Shown piece after piece: positions 53,401 to 64,000 of a stretch of DNA of 64,000 nucleotides (the first letter of the stretch is position 1; every line of letters starts with the position of its first letter). This DNA comes from Motacilla alba alba (lineage: Eukaryota > Chordata > Aves > Passeriformes > Motacillidae). A model generated the notes under the pieces. That model was not told where the DNA came from, did not search any database, and worked only from the letters and a program-made list of their open reading frames with translations. A program made the position numbers and the translations under genes. The DNA is taken from the NCBI RefSeq assembly GCF_015832195.1, contig NC_052017.1, positions 70,619,801-70,683,800 of the forward strand. Direction: 5' to 3'.

Positions 53401-53859
53401 AAGTAATACAATCAACTTGAAATGAATAAAATACTGTTATGGTTTTGGTTTGGTTTTTTTTTTTATTTTTTTTTATTTTGCCCTTTTTTACATGGCTCAG
53501 TAATCAGCATTCAGCATATTGCTGCATTTTTAAAGTTAACTGTTATGGAATTAATGAATTCTTCTTCATGAATACCAAAGGAGCTGGTCTTTTGCAATTT
53601 AATAGGTAACAGAGTCGCTTTAAATAAACTGTCGCTTAGCTTTCATATGTCAACACAGTTGTATGAAAATTGAGAAGGGCTTTTATTTTTGGCTTTGCTT
53701 AAACTTTCTCACTCACTCACCCTCTCTGCTAAGCCACAGCTTTGGCTGGATTCCATTGTCTTCCAAATCTTTTCATTCCAAGATGATCTGGCAATAGTGG
53801 GGTGGTAGTTCACATGAGGGTGACCTTGTGGGGAGACTCAGAGCACTTTTGAAAGCCCA

Positions 53860-54600
53860 GAGGCAAACGGTGTGCCTTGTTGGTGGGATGTATTTGGGGA
53901 AAGAACATGTGGATTGCCCATGCTGAAGGCAGCTGCAGCCTGGCTGCTTTGCTTCCTTTGACCAAAGAGAGCCCTGGGTCACCCCACCAGCACCCTCCTC
54001 CTCCCAAATTTGGGCTAAACCAATATGAGACAGAGGTGACTTGCAAAGGCCTGAGTGCTGCAGCCGTTGTGTCCATGCCTTACACCATCTCCCACCTGGT
54101 TCTCATCCCCTGGCAAGGACATCATGGGGAGGAAAACGGCCTTTCTGTCCTCCATGCACCAGGGAGGAGGCACAGATGCTGACATTTTAGTGTCCGACTT
54201 CCTGGCTGCTCAAGGCACTGCAGCTTTCACCTTGGGAAATGCTGGCCAACCGCCTCGATCTGGCTGGATGAATCCTCAGCTGGGAAAAACCTGCCCCCAG
54301 GAAAGGCTGCTCTTTCCTGATGCTCCCCTGAGATGATCTGGCAGTCTGCCTGCCCACTCCTGTGCCCAGCCACTAGCAGGCTGGAAGAGCATCTCTGGCT
54401 GGCTGCTTTGGGGTGGCAGCAGGGGCAAGATGTTAGAAAGGCAGCTCCTGGCAGTCAGAGAGGAGCAGCCTGTGCCTTGGAAAGTGCAGCCTGCCTGCAG
54501 GGAGAGACGTGACTGAGGGACAAAGGGAAAGAGTGAGCAGAGAGAAAAGCTGCAGAGGTTGGGGCAAAGGGTGGAAACATCATGGGGAAGTGATGGTATG
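53860..54600. other. GC-rich non-coding stretch, unidentified
   Basis: Base composition rises above the flanking DNA, and several frames on both strands stay open for 80-120 codons. None of the translations resembles a known family, and the frames overlap, as expected from composition alone. CpG is sparse, so it is not a typical CpG island. Confidence 0.4.
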
Positions 54601-57600
54601 TGAACAGCTTTGGAGACAGGAGGAGTGTCCCCTGATGCCTCCACTGATGCTCTTCCTAAGGGATGATTCTAGGTAATTTCTGGGGAATTGTAAATTATTT
54701 TCCGTTATTGTTTTCCCCTACTCTCTTTCCACTTTTCTAAGAAGAAAATTACCTAGCGCTCACAAAGCTGCACAAATAGCTAGTTGGCAGCTTTCAGCAT
54801 ATGTGGAAAAACATTTCCTTGGCAGAATAGCATACAGGTTTGTAACTCTGAGATGACATCACAATAATACACCCAGGGGCTCAAACTAGCATCCTAGCAG
54901 ATTAAACCTAAAAGAGTTACCAGCAGTGTCTTCTCACAAGGGACTTATTGCCTTAGAAATACATGTTCCTGGCTGGTACTGAAGAACAAACATCTCAGCA
55001 GCCCTTGGCTAATGATGCGTGCCCCATCTATTCATCCTTTGCCGACTGCAAACAAAACTGAGGTTTGGATGTGATGCAAGCCGAGCTCTGGATGTGCAGC
55101 ATGCCAGTCCTTGCTCTTGCTTTGGGACTCCTGTCTATCCATGGAGATGCATGCTGAAGGAGATCTGAATTTGAGCTAGGAGAGTTTTAGGGGCTGGAGT
55201 AGTAAGAGATCATGTGTGGGGGAAGCAAGAACAAGCTCTTAAACTGCAGGAATTAGCCCCCATTATATAGTGAAGTTTAATGGCTCGGCAAACTCATTTC
55301 TATTGTGAATGATCCTACAAAAGCCCTGGAAAATTGAAAGCTATCAACATTTTAATAGTAAAAAGAAATCCAACTTGTGCACTCAGATGAACTTTTGTCT
55401 TTAAGGTTTCAGTGGAGAGATGACACACAGGCAACAAGGTTCAGGGAGCTGTGTTTATGTGAAAAGGGAAAAGGGTCAGTTTAAATCCAGGTGGAGTCTG
55501 AGTGCTGACTTGATGAGCCCTCTGAGCCTCCAAATCATTGTCTCCAGCACCCCGTTAAGATTGGGCTGGAAACAGGCTCTGGGTTGCTCTGACATTGCTC
55601 TATACTCCCTGTCTGTTCACTGCCCTGCAGGTCCTGGGAACACGCAGAAGTGGGGAACAAAATAAAAATAGTCCCTAATAATTATTTTCCACAGAGATTA
55701 TAGGGCTCTTAATGAGTCCCATCTCACCATATAGTGTTGGTTTTGTGTACCTCTCCATAGGAGCTAGGTGAGACAACCTGTCTTTTTTTTCCTTTTAATT
55801 TCCCTCTTACAAAGCTCTCTTAAGACAGGCTGCTGGGAGGCATCGTCAGTGTACTGACTACTTGCTGCCTGTTAGAGTACAGGTTACATCTCATCAGGTT
55901 ATGCCATGGCATGTGCCTGTGAAGACAACATGAGGCGAGATCATGTCACAGAAATTAACAATGCAGAAAGACATTTTCTTGATTCACAGCAAGGCATTAA
56001 CTTATACATCTGAGTAGTGGATTAAAGGCTTCCAGCAGTGAGGTGGGGAGGAAGTAAGAGAACAAGCTGCCAACTGGTAAATATCCACACTAATTTTGCA
56101 AATGCAGGTACTTCATGTCTTTCCTAATCTAATCGTGAATGCAAACTGGATTACTGCATCCGACATGACAGGAATAAAACAGCACCAACAGACTCTTGAA
56201 ATTAGCAGAGTGAGTTTGCTGGAGGAATTACATTGCTGATACAAGTCACTCTCACAATAAAGGGCACTCCTAAAAAGGGAAAAAAAGAAAGTTGGGAGAC
56301 AAGAAAAAGCTGGAGTAGGCAGTCTTTTCCCCTAAATGAAAAAGGCAATCAAGAGGCTAATTCTTTTTGCAATAAGAACAGATAATTTTCCCTTCAGATG
56401 GTCACTGTATCATAGAACTTAGAGAACCATCTATGACCACTTGACAGTAGAATATAGGGAAGGATGTTGAAAATATAACCCTATAAATATGCCCTACATA
56501 TAGGGCAGTGGAAGCACATTCACAGGGATTGGAAAAGATAGGCCCAGCAGAGATTCCTGGAGGTTCAAGGGAGAAATCTATGAAAGTGAAGAGGTTAAGA
56601 AGAAGAAGAGCTGTAAGCAGGCACACCTCCTCCTCAGAGCAATGCTAAAAGGGGTCTTGCCTGACTTTCCAATGCCCTCAGCTTTGGGCAGCCATATAAC
56701 TTACTACAAATTTACTGCAAAGAGAAAGCACTCCAAACTGGTTTTATTTCTGATATCATGTGCTACACAGAAGTGCAGAGAAGTAGAGAGTCTTGCTCTG
56801 AAATCGACCTTTTATTTCTGTGTCATTTTCAGGTTGTTTTACTATAAGTTAGGTACCTTTACTGTCAGCAAAGCTGCTCTGTTTCTCTAAGCTCCTATCT
56901 TCTGTATGTAGCATGGCTGAGGTGGTCCTCAAACTAAACAAAACACGTGCCTGAAGGACCTGCACTTCAATCTAAGCCACAGGCTGTTTTCTGCCTGCTA
57001 CAACAATAAAAGATAACCAAAGAGTGAAAACTTGTTAAGAGAGTGGTTGCATAAAGAAAAGTTCTAAATCAGAGAGGGAACAGAGGAAAAAAACTAAACA
57101 AGCAGGTTAAAGAAAGTCAAAGTAATTTAAAAAATCTTTCACAGGTGCCTTTTGTGGAGAAACTGGGCTGAAAGCCAAAACGAAAAAGCTGTGACAGCAA
57201 GGAGGAACAGATCCCACAGAGACAAAATAGAAGAGGGGACTGTCTCTGTAGGATTGGTGAGAAAAAACCCAAACCATTAACGTTGTTATGGAAAAAAAAT
57301 TAAACTGAAAAATTAAAGGAGCAGAAGTTATTTTTTCATATGTATTGGGGTTAATGGGTCATAATCCTTCTCCCTCTTCCCTGCCCCAAACATGGATGTT
57401 CTGCTTTTGATAACAAATGAGCAAGGCTGGGGTCGAGAGGCTGCTTTCAGGGAGATTTGTGCAGTACCAAGGCTTCCTAGAGAAAAGCCAACCTCCTCCA
57501 GTGTGGCAGGTGGCAGGAGGGCTGCTTATGAACTTTTCCACTGGGGAAGCTGGGACCCACTGCCACAGAATGGCAAAAAAACCCCAAAACAATAGGAGGA

Positions 57601-58817
57601 CACTGAGCACAGCCGGCAGGCATGCAGAACAGGGGGCAGCAGTGATAGAGGACTTGGGGATAGGAAGCAGATCTGTGAAATCATCATCCCCAACCTGCAT
57701 GGAAAACTTGCCTTCAGGAGGGAAGTGTTAAAGAATATGTTAAACAATCAAACTAGTCAGCCTGAAGCAAAGATAAGCAAAAAGAAAAAGCAAGAACCAA
57801 AGAGAAGATGGAAAAGATCAAGTCTTGAGCTAGAAATGAATAAGCTTAAAGCTACTGAAGACAAAAATTAAGGCAGAAAACAGTAAAGCACTGGATATAA
57901 TTAAAGACAGCCAAGTGACCATAGCAGCAGGCTGATCTTTGTTTAGCTTAGCTGGTCTTCAATAAAGTTTACTATAAGGCACAGCAGAATAATTTGGTGT
58001 TAAGAACTCCTTCTGGAGTTAAAAAGCAGAGGCGGTTTGAAAGGAAAGCCAAAGCGTTATGAAAGAAAAGCCTAAACATTAATGCTGGTTGTTTCATCAC
58101 ACCCAGCTGTTTTGGTCATTTCTCATATCATCCATAATCAAGGATTTACCTCTATTGCATCTGTCTTTGCTTCTGCTCCAGACCACAACAGCACTGAGGA
58201 AGAGAAGGTATTCTCATGTTGAGGTACCATAAGGGCTAATTTGCCTTGGATGAAAATGTTGCTGCTTACTTCTAGTTTTGTCTCTGCTGGCGATTTCTTA
58301 AGTAACTACATTTTTAGCTTGGCTGCATCATGCCTCCAGTTATAAGTTTCTCATCCTAATATGTCATTGTCATTAAAAATGTCCTGTCTACTGCTGTAAT
58401 GGAAAAAGATTACACTTTTGGACATTTTTTTTTCAGAAGTAAAGCCTGAACTCATTCAATTTTAGCCACACAATTGATTCTTACATCCCCCTCCCTGAAA
58501 GCCTTCTATCAAGCTGCTGTATTGTTTTGGGGACATGTTTGGGAAGCCATGGCCGACCTTTTAGCCCCACATTTTCCTAGCAAGAGAGGTCTGTCTTAAA
58601 TAACAAGAGGGTGAAGGAACTAAAGTACAAGGAAATAAACCAATAACATAAATGTGAAGCAGCCTTGCTTTAGCTCAACTTTTTGAGAAAAAAAAACCTT
58701 GGCCCTAAGCTTTCAAGGTACAGCATAGGTTCAAAACACAACCACTTCCATAGTTTTTTCCAGATATTAACTAGGATTTTCCCCTACTAAGAAATTTTAG
58801 AGGTAAGAGAGAGGAGG

Positions 58818-58913
58818 CTGCTTTAGGAGACCCTGCCTGATGAGGGAGGTTGGGCAAGATGACCTCAGGCGTTCGCTTCCAATGTTACCTATATTGTGCT
58901 TCAGCAATTCTGT
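58818..58913 (+). mobile_element. CR1 LINE 3' end
   Basis: GGAGACCCTGCCTGATGAGG, GGTTGGGCAAGATGACCTCA and GTTCGCTTCCAATGTTACC, ending in AGCAATTCTGT, follow the CR1 terminus in order. The copy is truncated and moderately diverged. Confidence 0.85.
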
Positions 58914-59588
58914 AACAGAGCTTCAATTCCTGGAAATCATGCTGGTTTTGCTGGTATTGAAAAATTAACCAATTTTAAAACTTAGGAGCCCAGAAAAGCA
59001 GTGAGAAAATTACTTTGCCTACATATGAAGACAGTACTTCCTACTCTATGCCTGCCACCCTAGAATTAGTCTGAAAATTACTGAATGCTCTCCAGCAAAT
59101 CTTCCCACATGGTGGCATGACATGGCATCCAACAAATCTCATTCCTGCTTTTGTCCTCTTGCACGTCACACTCCCAAATCACAGGGAATGAGTCATGCCT
59201 TTCCTTTAGACCTTCTTCTTTTGGACTGATGAGAAGCCAGACTTGGCCAGGATCACTGAGAAGATGGCAAGTGGATTTTGTCCTAAGGACTGAAGTTTTC
59301 CATGACTCCACAGAAGATGGTTGTGCTGATCTAAGTGGTCCTGCCAGCACCCTTCATCCTCACAGTGACTGAGAAGCTAATTTTGCCCAACAGATTTCAC
59401 CTGTTAAATGTTCACAAAGGAAAAAACTAATGGCAAAATACAACACACAATGGCTAAGACAATTTTCTGACTTCTGTGCAGTCTGCACTTGAGCCCATGG
59501 CCATTAAGTAAAAGGCTCTGTTTTCTCTCAGTCTCTAATAATTTAGTTACCCATGTAGATGTACTGAACACCTGGTTTGACTTATAGG

Positions 59589-59672
59589 GGAATAAAAAGA
59601 AAATGTAAGAGAAAAGGAGAAGAGGGATGGGGAAAGGGAAAAGGCAAAAGGAGAAAGGGAGAGAGAAGGAAA
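59589..59672 (+). repeat. Purine-rich tract
   Basis: About 80 bases are almost purely A and G, with repeated GGAGAA and GGGAAA motifs. Confidence 0.85.
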
Positions 59673-59791
59673 GCAATTAAATCAAAACTGACCAAGTTAA
59701 AGTTACCTGGAGCCTGCACTCTGCAAATAGATGCTGCACTACAATGAGTTCATGCTACCATCTTAATTTGAATTTACAACACTGTTCTAGA

Positions 59792-59818
59792 AAAGCCCTA
59801 TCAGGGCTTTGTGCACAA
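59792..59818. repeat. Two adjacent palindromes
   Basis: AAAGCCCT at 59792-59799 pairs perfectly with AGGGCTTT at 59803-59810 around a 3-base loop. The self-complementary TTGTGCACAA at 59809-59818 follows immediately. Confidence 0.85.
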
Positions 59819-59939
59819 TGCAGTAACAGAACTGCCCCCACCTCAATTGAAATCCATCTCTGTGCCCTGGCAGTCTATACATAGGGAAGGTGAAGGAGAG
59901 GGACAAGCCTTTGTCTTTCCAACTGGCTGCTCCTGCCCA

Positions 59940-60480
59940 TCGTGTGCTGGGTTTGTAACGCCACGGCATTTTGCAAAGCGGCATTGCCGGATGATGCCAG
60001 ATGGAAGCATTACAAGGGGAGGATGCGGCTCAGTTTGGGGCTGTCTAATAGTGTTGGCTGCAATCCAGAAGCGAGCACTGTCCAGCTCACTCACTCATCC
60101 CAATTAAGGGTCAAGGCCTTACATGGCACTGCCCCCACGGATGCCGGCGCCGTGCAGTCGCCAGGGGAGGACAGTCAGCTCACATAACAGTCCTTGAAGA
60201 GGCACCGAGGCACCGGTGCAGAAGCAGCTCCTCTGACAAAACTTAAAGGAGACCGAGGGACACGCAACTGATTAGACAAAGCAAGTTAATGGAACTGATT
60301 TAAAACATTCTTAATTGCATTATTCCTGGCTAATTATTTTTCCTTGTGGGAAAGAGAAAAACCGAAAAGTCAATCAGTCAGAACTAATGAAGAAATATTT
60401 CATGGTGACCATTTGCATTAATAATAACATGAAATGTTAAGATGAATCAGAATGGTACAAACACAGTGAGTTAATTGCAG
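59940..60480. promoter_or_regulatory. CpG-bearing block followed by octamer/homeodomain cluster; candidate enhancer or distal promoter
   Basis: From about 59955 to 60265 the sequence carries about 18 CpGs, including GCCGGCGCCG near 60141, in a region otherwise nearly free of them. Directly after come TTAATTGCATTA (60311-60322), CTAATTATT (60330-60338), a perfect POU octamer ATTTGCAT followed by TAATAATAAC (60411-60427) and TTAATTGCAG (60471-60480). POU plus homeodomain sites beside a CpG patch are typical of neural enhancers or alternative promoters. No TATA box or confident splice donor on the minus strand was identified. Confidence 0.4.
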
Positions 60481-63400
60481 GTTGCTCATTACAGATTCTG
60501 AGAGTAGGACTAATGCACTAAGTGGACACAGAGTCAATTTTAAATATGAAGAAGCATCACTGATTACCCTGAAGTTTTCAGCAGCATAACACAGATGCAG
60601 ATCTGACCCATGGTCTTTATTTTCTACTTGGTCTGCCCTATTTGGACAGGTAATTAGGTCAGCTGAATACCCTGTTCTTTGACTTCAGCACATAAATGGA
60701 AAAGCTTTGTTCACCAGCTCATTGTGAGCCTCACCTCACTGAAGCAAGGGCCCATTCAGTCATTGGCTCCAGAAGTTAATGACTTTGCCCTATATTTTAT
60801 GGGAGAGGGAATTTGGCTGTTCATTTGAAGGGCAAGGCAGGTTCCTAAAAAGAAAGAAAGCAACAGTCACTAAAAGGGACAGGCTAAGGTGAGAAGTCTG
60901 AAAAAATGTTCTGTTCGTTTGGGATGATGGGCATTATGTGGGTTGCACAGTTCTTAGGACATAAAAGCAATTACTATTTAAACAAGCATTAAATCTGAGT
61001 CAGGGACTTGGGGTTTCATCTCCAGGCCATATAACTACAAGGGTTAGAAAGAATTTCTTTTTCTCTTCCTCCTGCACCTCCTCCACAGTATTTCATAACT
61101 GAATGAGCCCATTGGAGGGGTTTTGCTTTGTTTTTCTGATTTTTGGAAGAGAGATAACAGACTACAGGATTGCTCAAGTTTTGGCAATGCACATATTTCA
61201 TTACAGAAGTTTCTCCAGCAGCATCTAATCAACACAGATTTTAATTGCAGGTAAGCACTACTTATATTGTTATTCAATAGCTATTAATAATTTTTTAAAT
61301 AATAGTGTATTAGCCTACTAACTACATAAGAATTCTATCTCCTCAATACTTGGAATGAATTGAACAGTTCAAGGAACATTCATTTCTAGGGAGATATCTT
61401 GGTACTTGAGATGATTATCTGCTTCAGAAGTGGATTACAGCTGGTACATAGAGACTTTCTGAAAGTTAAGCAGGTACTTAACTGCTGTCCTGCAGTGGGA
61501 TGGACTTCAGCACCATTAAATTCACCAAGGCAGAAACGTGCATCTTTTCTTAAGCATGTCCTTAACTGAACAGAAGCAGTGCCAGAGGACGGGGTGCTAC
61601 TGAAAAACAGGGTCAGGCTTATGTCTCAGTTTTAACTGCATGTGGAAGACTTGCATCACATTCATTTTTAAATTGGCTGATTCCAAATTCACTCAATTTT
61701 ACAACAAAAAAAGAGGAATATTCATTTGCAGTTTAGGCTGGGTTTTTCCTGCTTTGGCAATGTCTCTCTTCTCCCTCCTTCATCTGAGAATATGATCCCT
61801 CCCAGTGACTGCACCATTTAAAGCACAGGCTCATAAAGAAATGAAATGATTTTGCCATCCCTCTGTCTATGGCAGAGCCACCATGTGAATGTTGAAGGAC
61901 AGTGTGGACTGTGGGCCTTGGAGATCCTGGATAAATACATATCACATAAGGGAATGACTCTCCCTTGCCTGTGAAGCAGGGCCTGGGCAGGCACGCTGCC
62001 CATGGGAGGTACAACCTCCCTGCAGATGCAATCCAGTACATCAGATTTACAGCCCACAGCCAACTTATCTGCAAGCAAACAGCAGTCAGTTTCTGGACAC
62101 AGAGCAGCCTGGGGTGCTGAGGATGTTGTTGCCACAAAAATACAGAAAATACCCTTTCCCTCAAAAGGTTTCCCCATCTGAGATCTGGGATTGGACTGTC
62201 TATACAGGATTGCATAATACAGGATCATCTCTATTATCAAGCACAATCCTAGCACAGACTGATGGGTCTCCAGAGTCGTTCAAGGCTGGGGTCCTGGGTG
62301 CTCACACAATCACAGCCCACTCCTTAAGACAGTGCTCTTTCTGCCTGTCTGTCCTGGCTAGTCATAATTAGTTTCAAATCTGTTGGCCTATTCCAATCTC
62401 AGTTCTTTCAGCCTAATTCAGAGCTGACAGCAACAGAAATCATCAGGGCCCTATACATATTATACAAAATCGCAACAAAGAGAAAAAAGAGCCAAATAGA
62501 TATCCCATGGAGAGAAAATCTGCAGCAAGTTCTTCTCTCTTAATTGCGGTTCTGGCCTTGGCCTCTGCTGGGCTGCCTGGGAATTTGGCTGGACAACTAT
62601 CACATGGATGTCTTGGACCTTGTCATTGAACTGACCCCCATGGCCTTGAAAGAATCTTTAGTTTTGTGTGGACACTGATGGGGCATGGGGACGAAAAACT
62701 GAGATGTTGTTGGGGTGGCTGAGATAATGGGAGCCACAACAGAGGCAATGAGGCTACTCCAGGGGAGGCACAGGCATCTATGGGTATAGGAAACAAATCT
62801 ATATGACTCTAGGCTTTTTAAATTGTGCTGCTCCTGGAACAACTTGTTAAATTTTATGATACTGACTTTATCTCTTCTGACTTCTCATTTGGAGGTTATA
62901 TGAAACAAATCCCCAGTGAGCTTTCACATCTCACTATGGGATAGAACTCAGTATTTAAGAGTCAGGAAATTTATTTTACCTTTGTGGTCCCTAGTGACTT
63001 CAATTCTTGTAAGCCTGATTTCTGCTGCCTAAAATATTCCATAGTCATTTGTCACCATTATCTACTGCTTTACTAATGTTACTTAGGCAAATTATTATAA
63101 TCTCAGCAAAAATATTTTAGTATTTCCTTTACAACTTTGTCTAAAGTAGTCTTAGCAGAATTAGATTAATAAAACATGCACCTTTCAATATACTTCAAAG
63201 TAACTTTAGCAAGATATGTGCATGCCCATTAATTCTGCAGTAACAAGCAGATTGTATAAAGGCTGATTTTAACCAAGAAGCCACATCTTCTATTTCTCTT
63301 GAAAATCTCCCTGTAACATAAGAGGTTTGGTTCACCCTCAAAATCAAGCATTTTGGTCACTGTTAACAAGACACTTCATTAGGCAAAAGTACCTTCATGA

Positions 63401-63873
63401 GATATGTTTGGTTCAAGGGTCATCTTTTTCTCTAAACATCCAAATCTGTTCTGCTTCCTTATATAACTTCCTTTTTCTTCATTAGCACTGCTCCTATTTA
63501 TCTACTGGCCCGGACCTACACATCCTTTGGTTGCCCAAAATCTGTCTTCACAGCCTTTACAAGAAATGCCTCTCTAAGATATGCTTAGTTTACAGTCAGA
63601 AAACTCCTGAAGGCTCACTTCCAGCTGCTCTTTGGCATTTAATAAGGCTGAATTAATGTACAAATAACTGTAGTCTGTTTATTCTCAGGTAACTACCTTT
63701 AAGAGTAAAGCCATTATGTTTTCAAGACCTACATTACCAATATTACAATACCATTACCATGACCTATTGCTGCCTTAACTCTTATCTTTCCAGCAGACCT
63801 TGTCTGAACATGGCTTCTACAGAGCCTCTCAAGTGGCAGGAATGTCAGCCTTGCTTTTTTTATTTGTTCTTCC

Positions 63874-63887
63874 AGCACACACACACA
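63874..63887 (+). repeat. Short (CA)n repeat
   Basis: About seven CA units. Confidence 0.9.
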
Positions 63888-64000
63888 CCGAATGCTATCT
63901 GAGTCTAGTAACAATGGTAATATAGCAATGGAATGGAAATCTAAATGAAGATACAAGACTAAGATTGTGTCTTCTGCAGCAATTCTAAAGCAAAAGAACA

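Larger units (their letters stand above)
7663..64000 (-). other. CDH20: CDH20 intron 1 and/or 5' flanking DNA (partial)
   Basis: 56 kb upstream of the first coding exon in the sense of the gene. No coding exon, RNA gene or promoter could be supported. Type II cadherin genes commonly have a distant non-coding first exon, so most of this is probably intron 1, but the transcription start is not identifiable here. Stretches without listed features (7740-8400, 8730-13140, 13660-15350, 15400-16515, 16630-18460, 19710-24520, 25200-26370, 26500-27330, 29240-35560, 35600-36650, 37150-38450, 38910-40750, 41300-42490, 42750-43550, 43600-50440, 50500-58810, 58920-59580, 60500-64000) are AT-rich non-coding DNA in which I recognise nothing. 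Confidence 0.75.

Noticed and set aside
53877..54644. Cluster of 90-120 residue open frames on both strands
   Set aside because: The frames overlap each other in a GC-rich stretch. No translation is recognisable and no splice-bounded exon fits.
61733..62255. Overlapping open frames of 160 and 145 residues on the minus strand
   Set aside because: Two frames cover the same DNA with no domain or conserved motif, and the translations are cysteine- and proline-rich as expected from random avian intron.

Overview
This window is vertebrate, almost certainly avian, nuclear DNA. It is one slice of a single gene, CDH20 (cadherin-20, a type II classical cadherin), read on the minus strand. The avian call rests on the interspersed repeats: nearly all that can be recognised are CR1 LINEs, several with the bird-type 3' end (a 'GATGATC..AGAGGTC.TTTCCAAC' block followed by short 'ATTCTATGAT'-type repeats). 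No SINE or DNA-transposon family was recognised. The species cannot be named from this sequence.

Only two protein-coding exons are visible. The first coding exon (coding part 7295-7537, 81 codons) carries the start codon, signal peptide, short prodomain, a furin site (RMKR) and the start of the first cadherin repeat (EC1). The next exon (423-717, 295 bp) carries the rest of EC1 and the EC1/EC2 linker. The exons join in phase 0, and the second ends in phase 1. Their boundaries match consensus splice sites, and the joined protein closely matches what I recall of human CDH20. Exon numbers below assume one upstream non-coding exon, which is not visible here.

Layout in plus coordinates: 1-422 is the intron downstream of exon 3; 423-717 is exon 3; 718-7294 is intron 2, about 6.6 kb, with a purine-rich tract and a GC-rich block containing a 26-bp imperfect tandem repeat with homeodomain-like cores; 7295-7662 is exon 2 with its 5' UTR; 7663-64000 (56 kb) is intron 1 and/or 5' flanking DNA. 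That last part is AT-rich non-coding sequence holding CR1 copies of different ages, simple repeats and a few stretches that look like developmental enhancers (24530-25010, 36660-36960, 38460-38900, 59940-60480).

There are no operons, CRISPR arrays, recognisable tRNA or rRNA genes, or additional genes that I can support. No new biological system is evident. The most interesting content is the set of candidate cis-regulatory elements in the long 5' intron of a neural-expressed adhesion gene. These are inferred from motif clustering and base composition only; a cross-species alignment would settle them.
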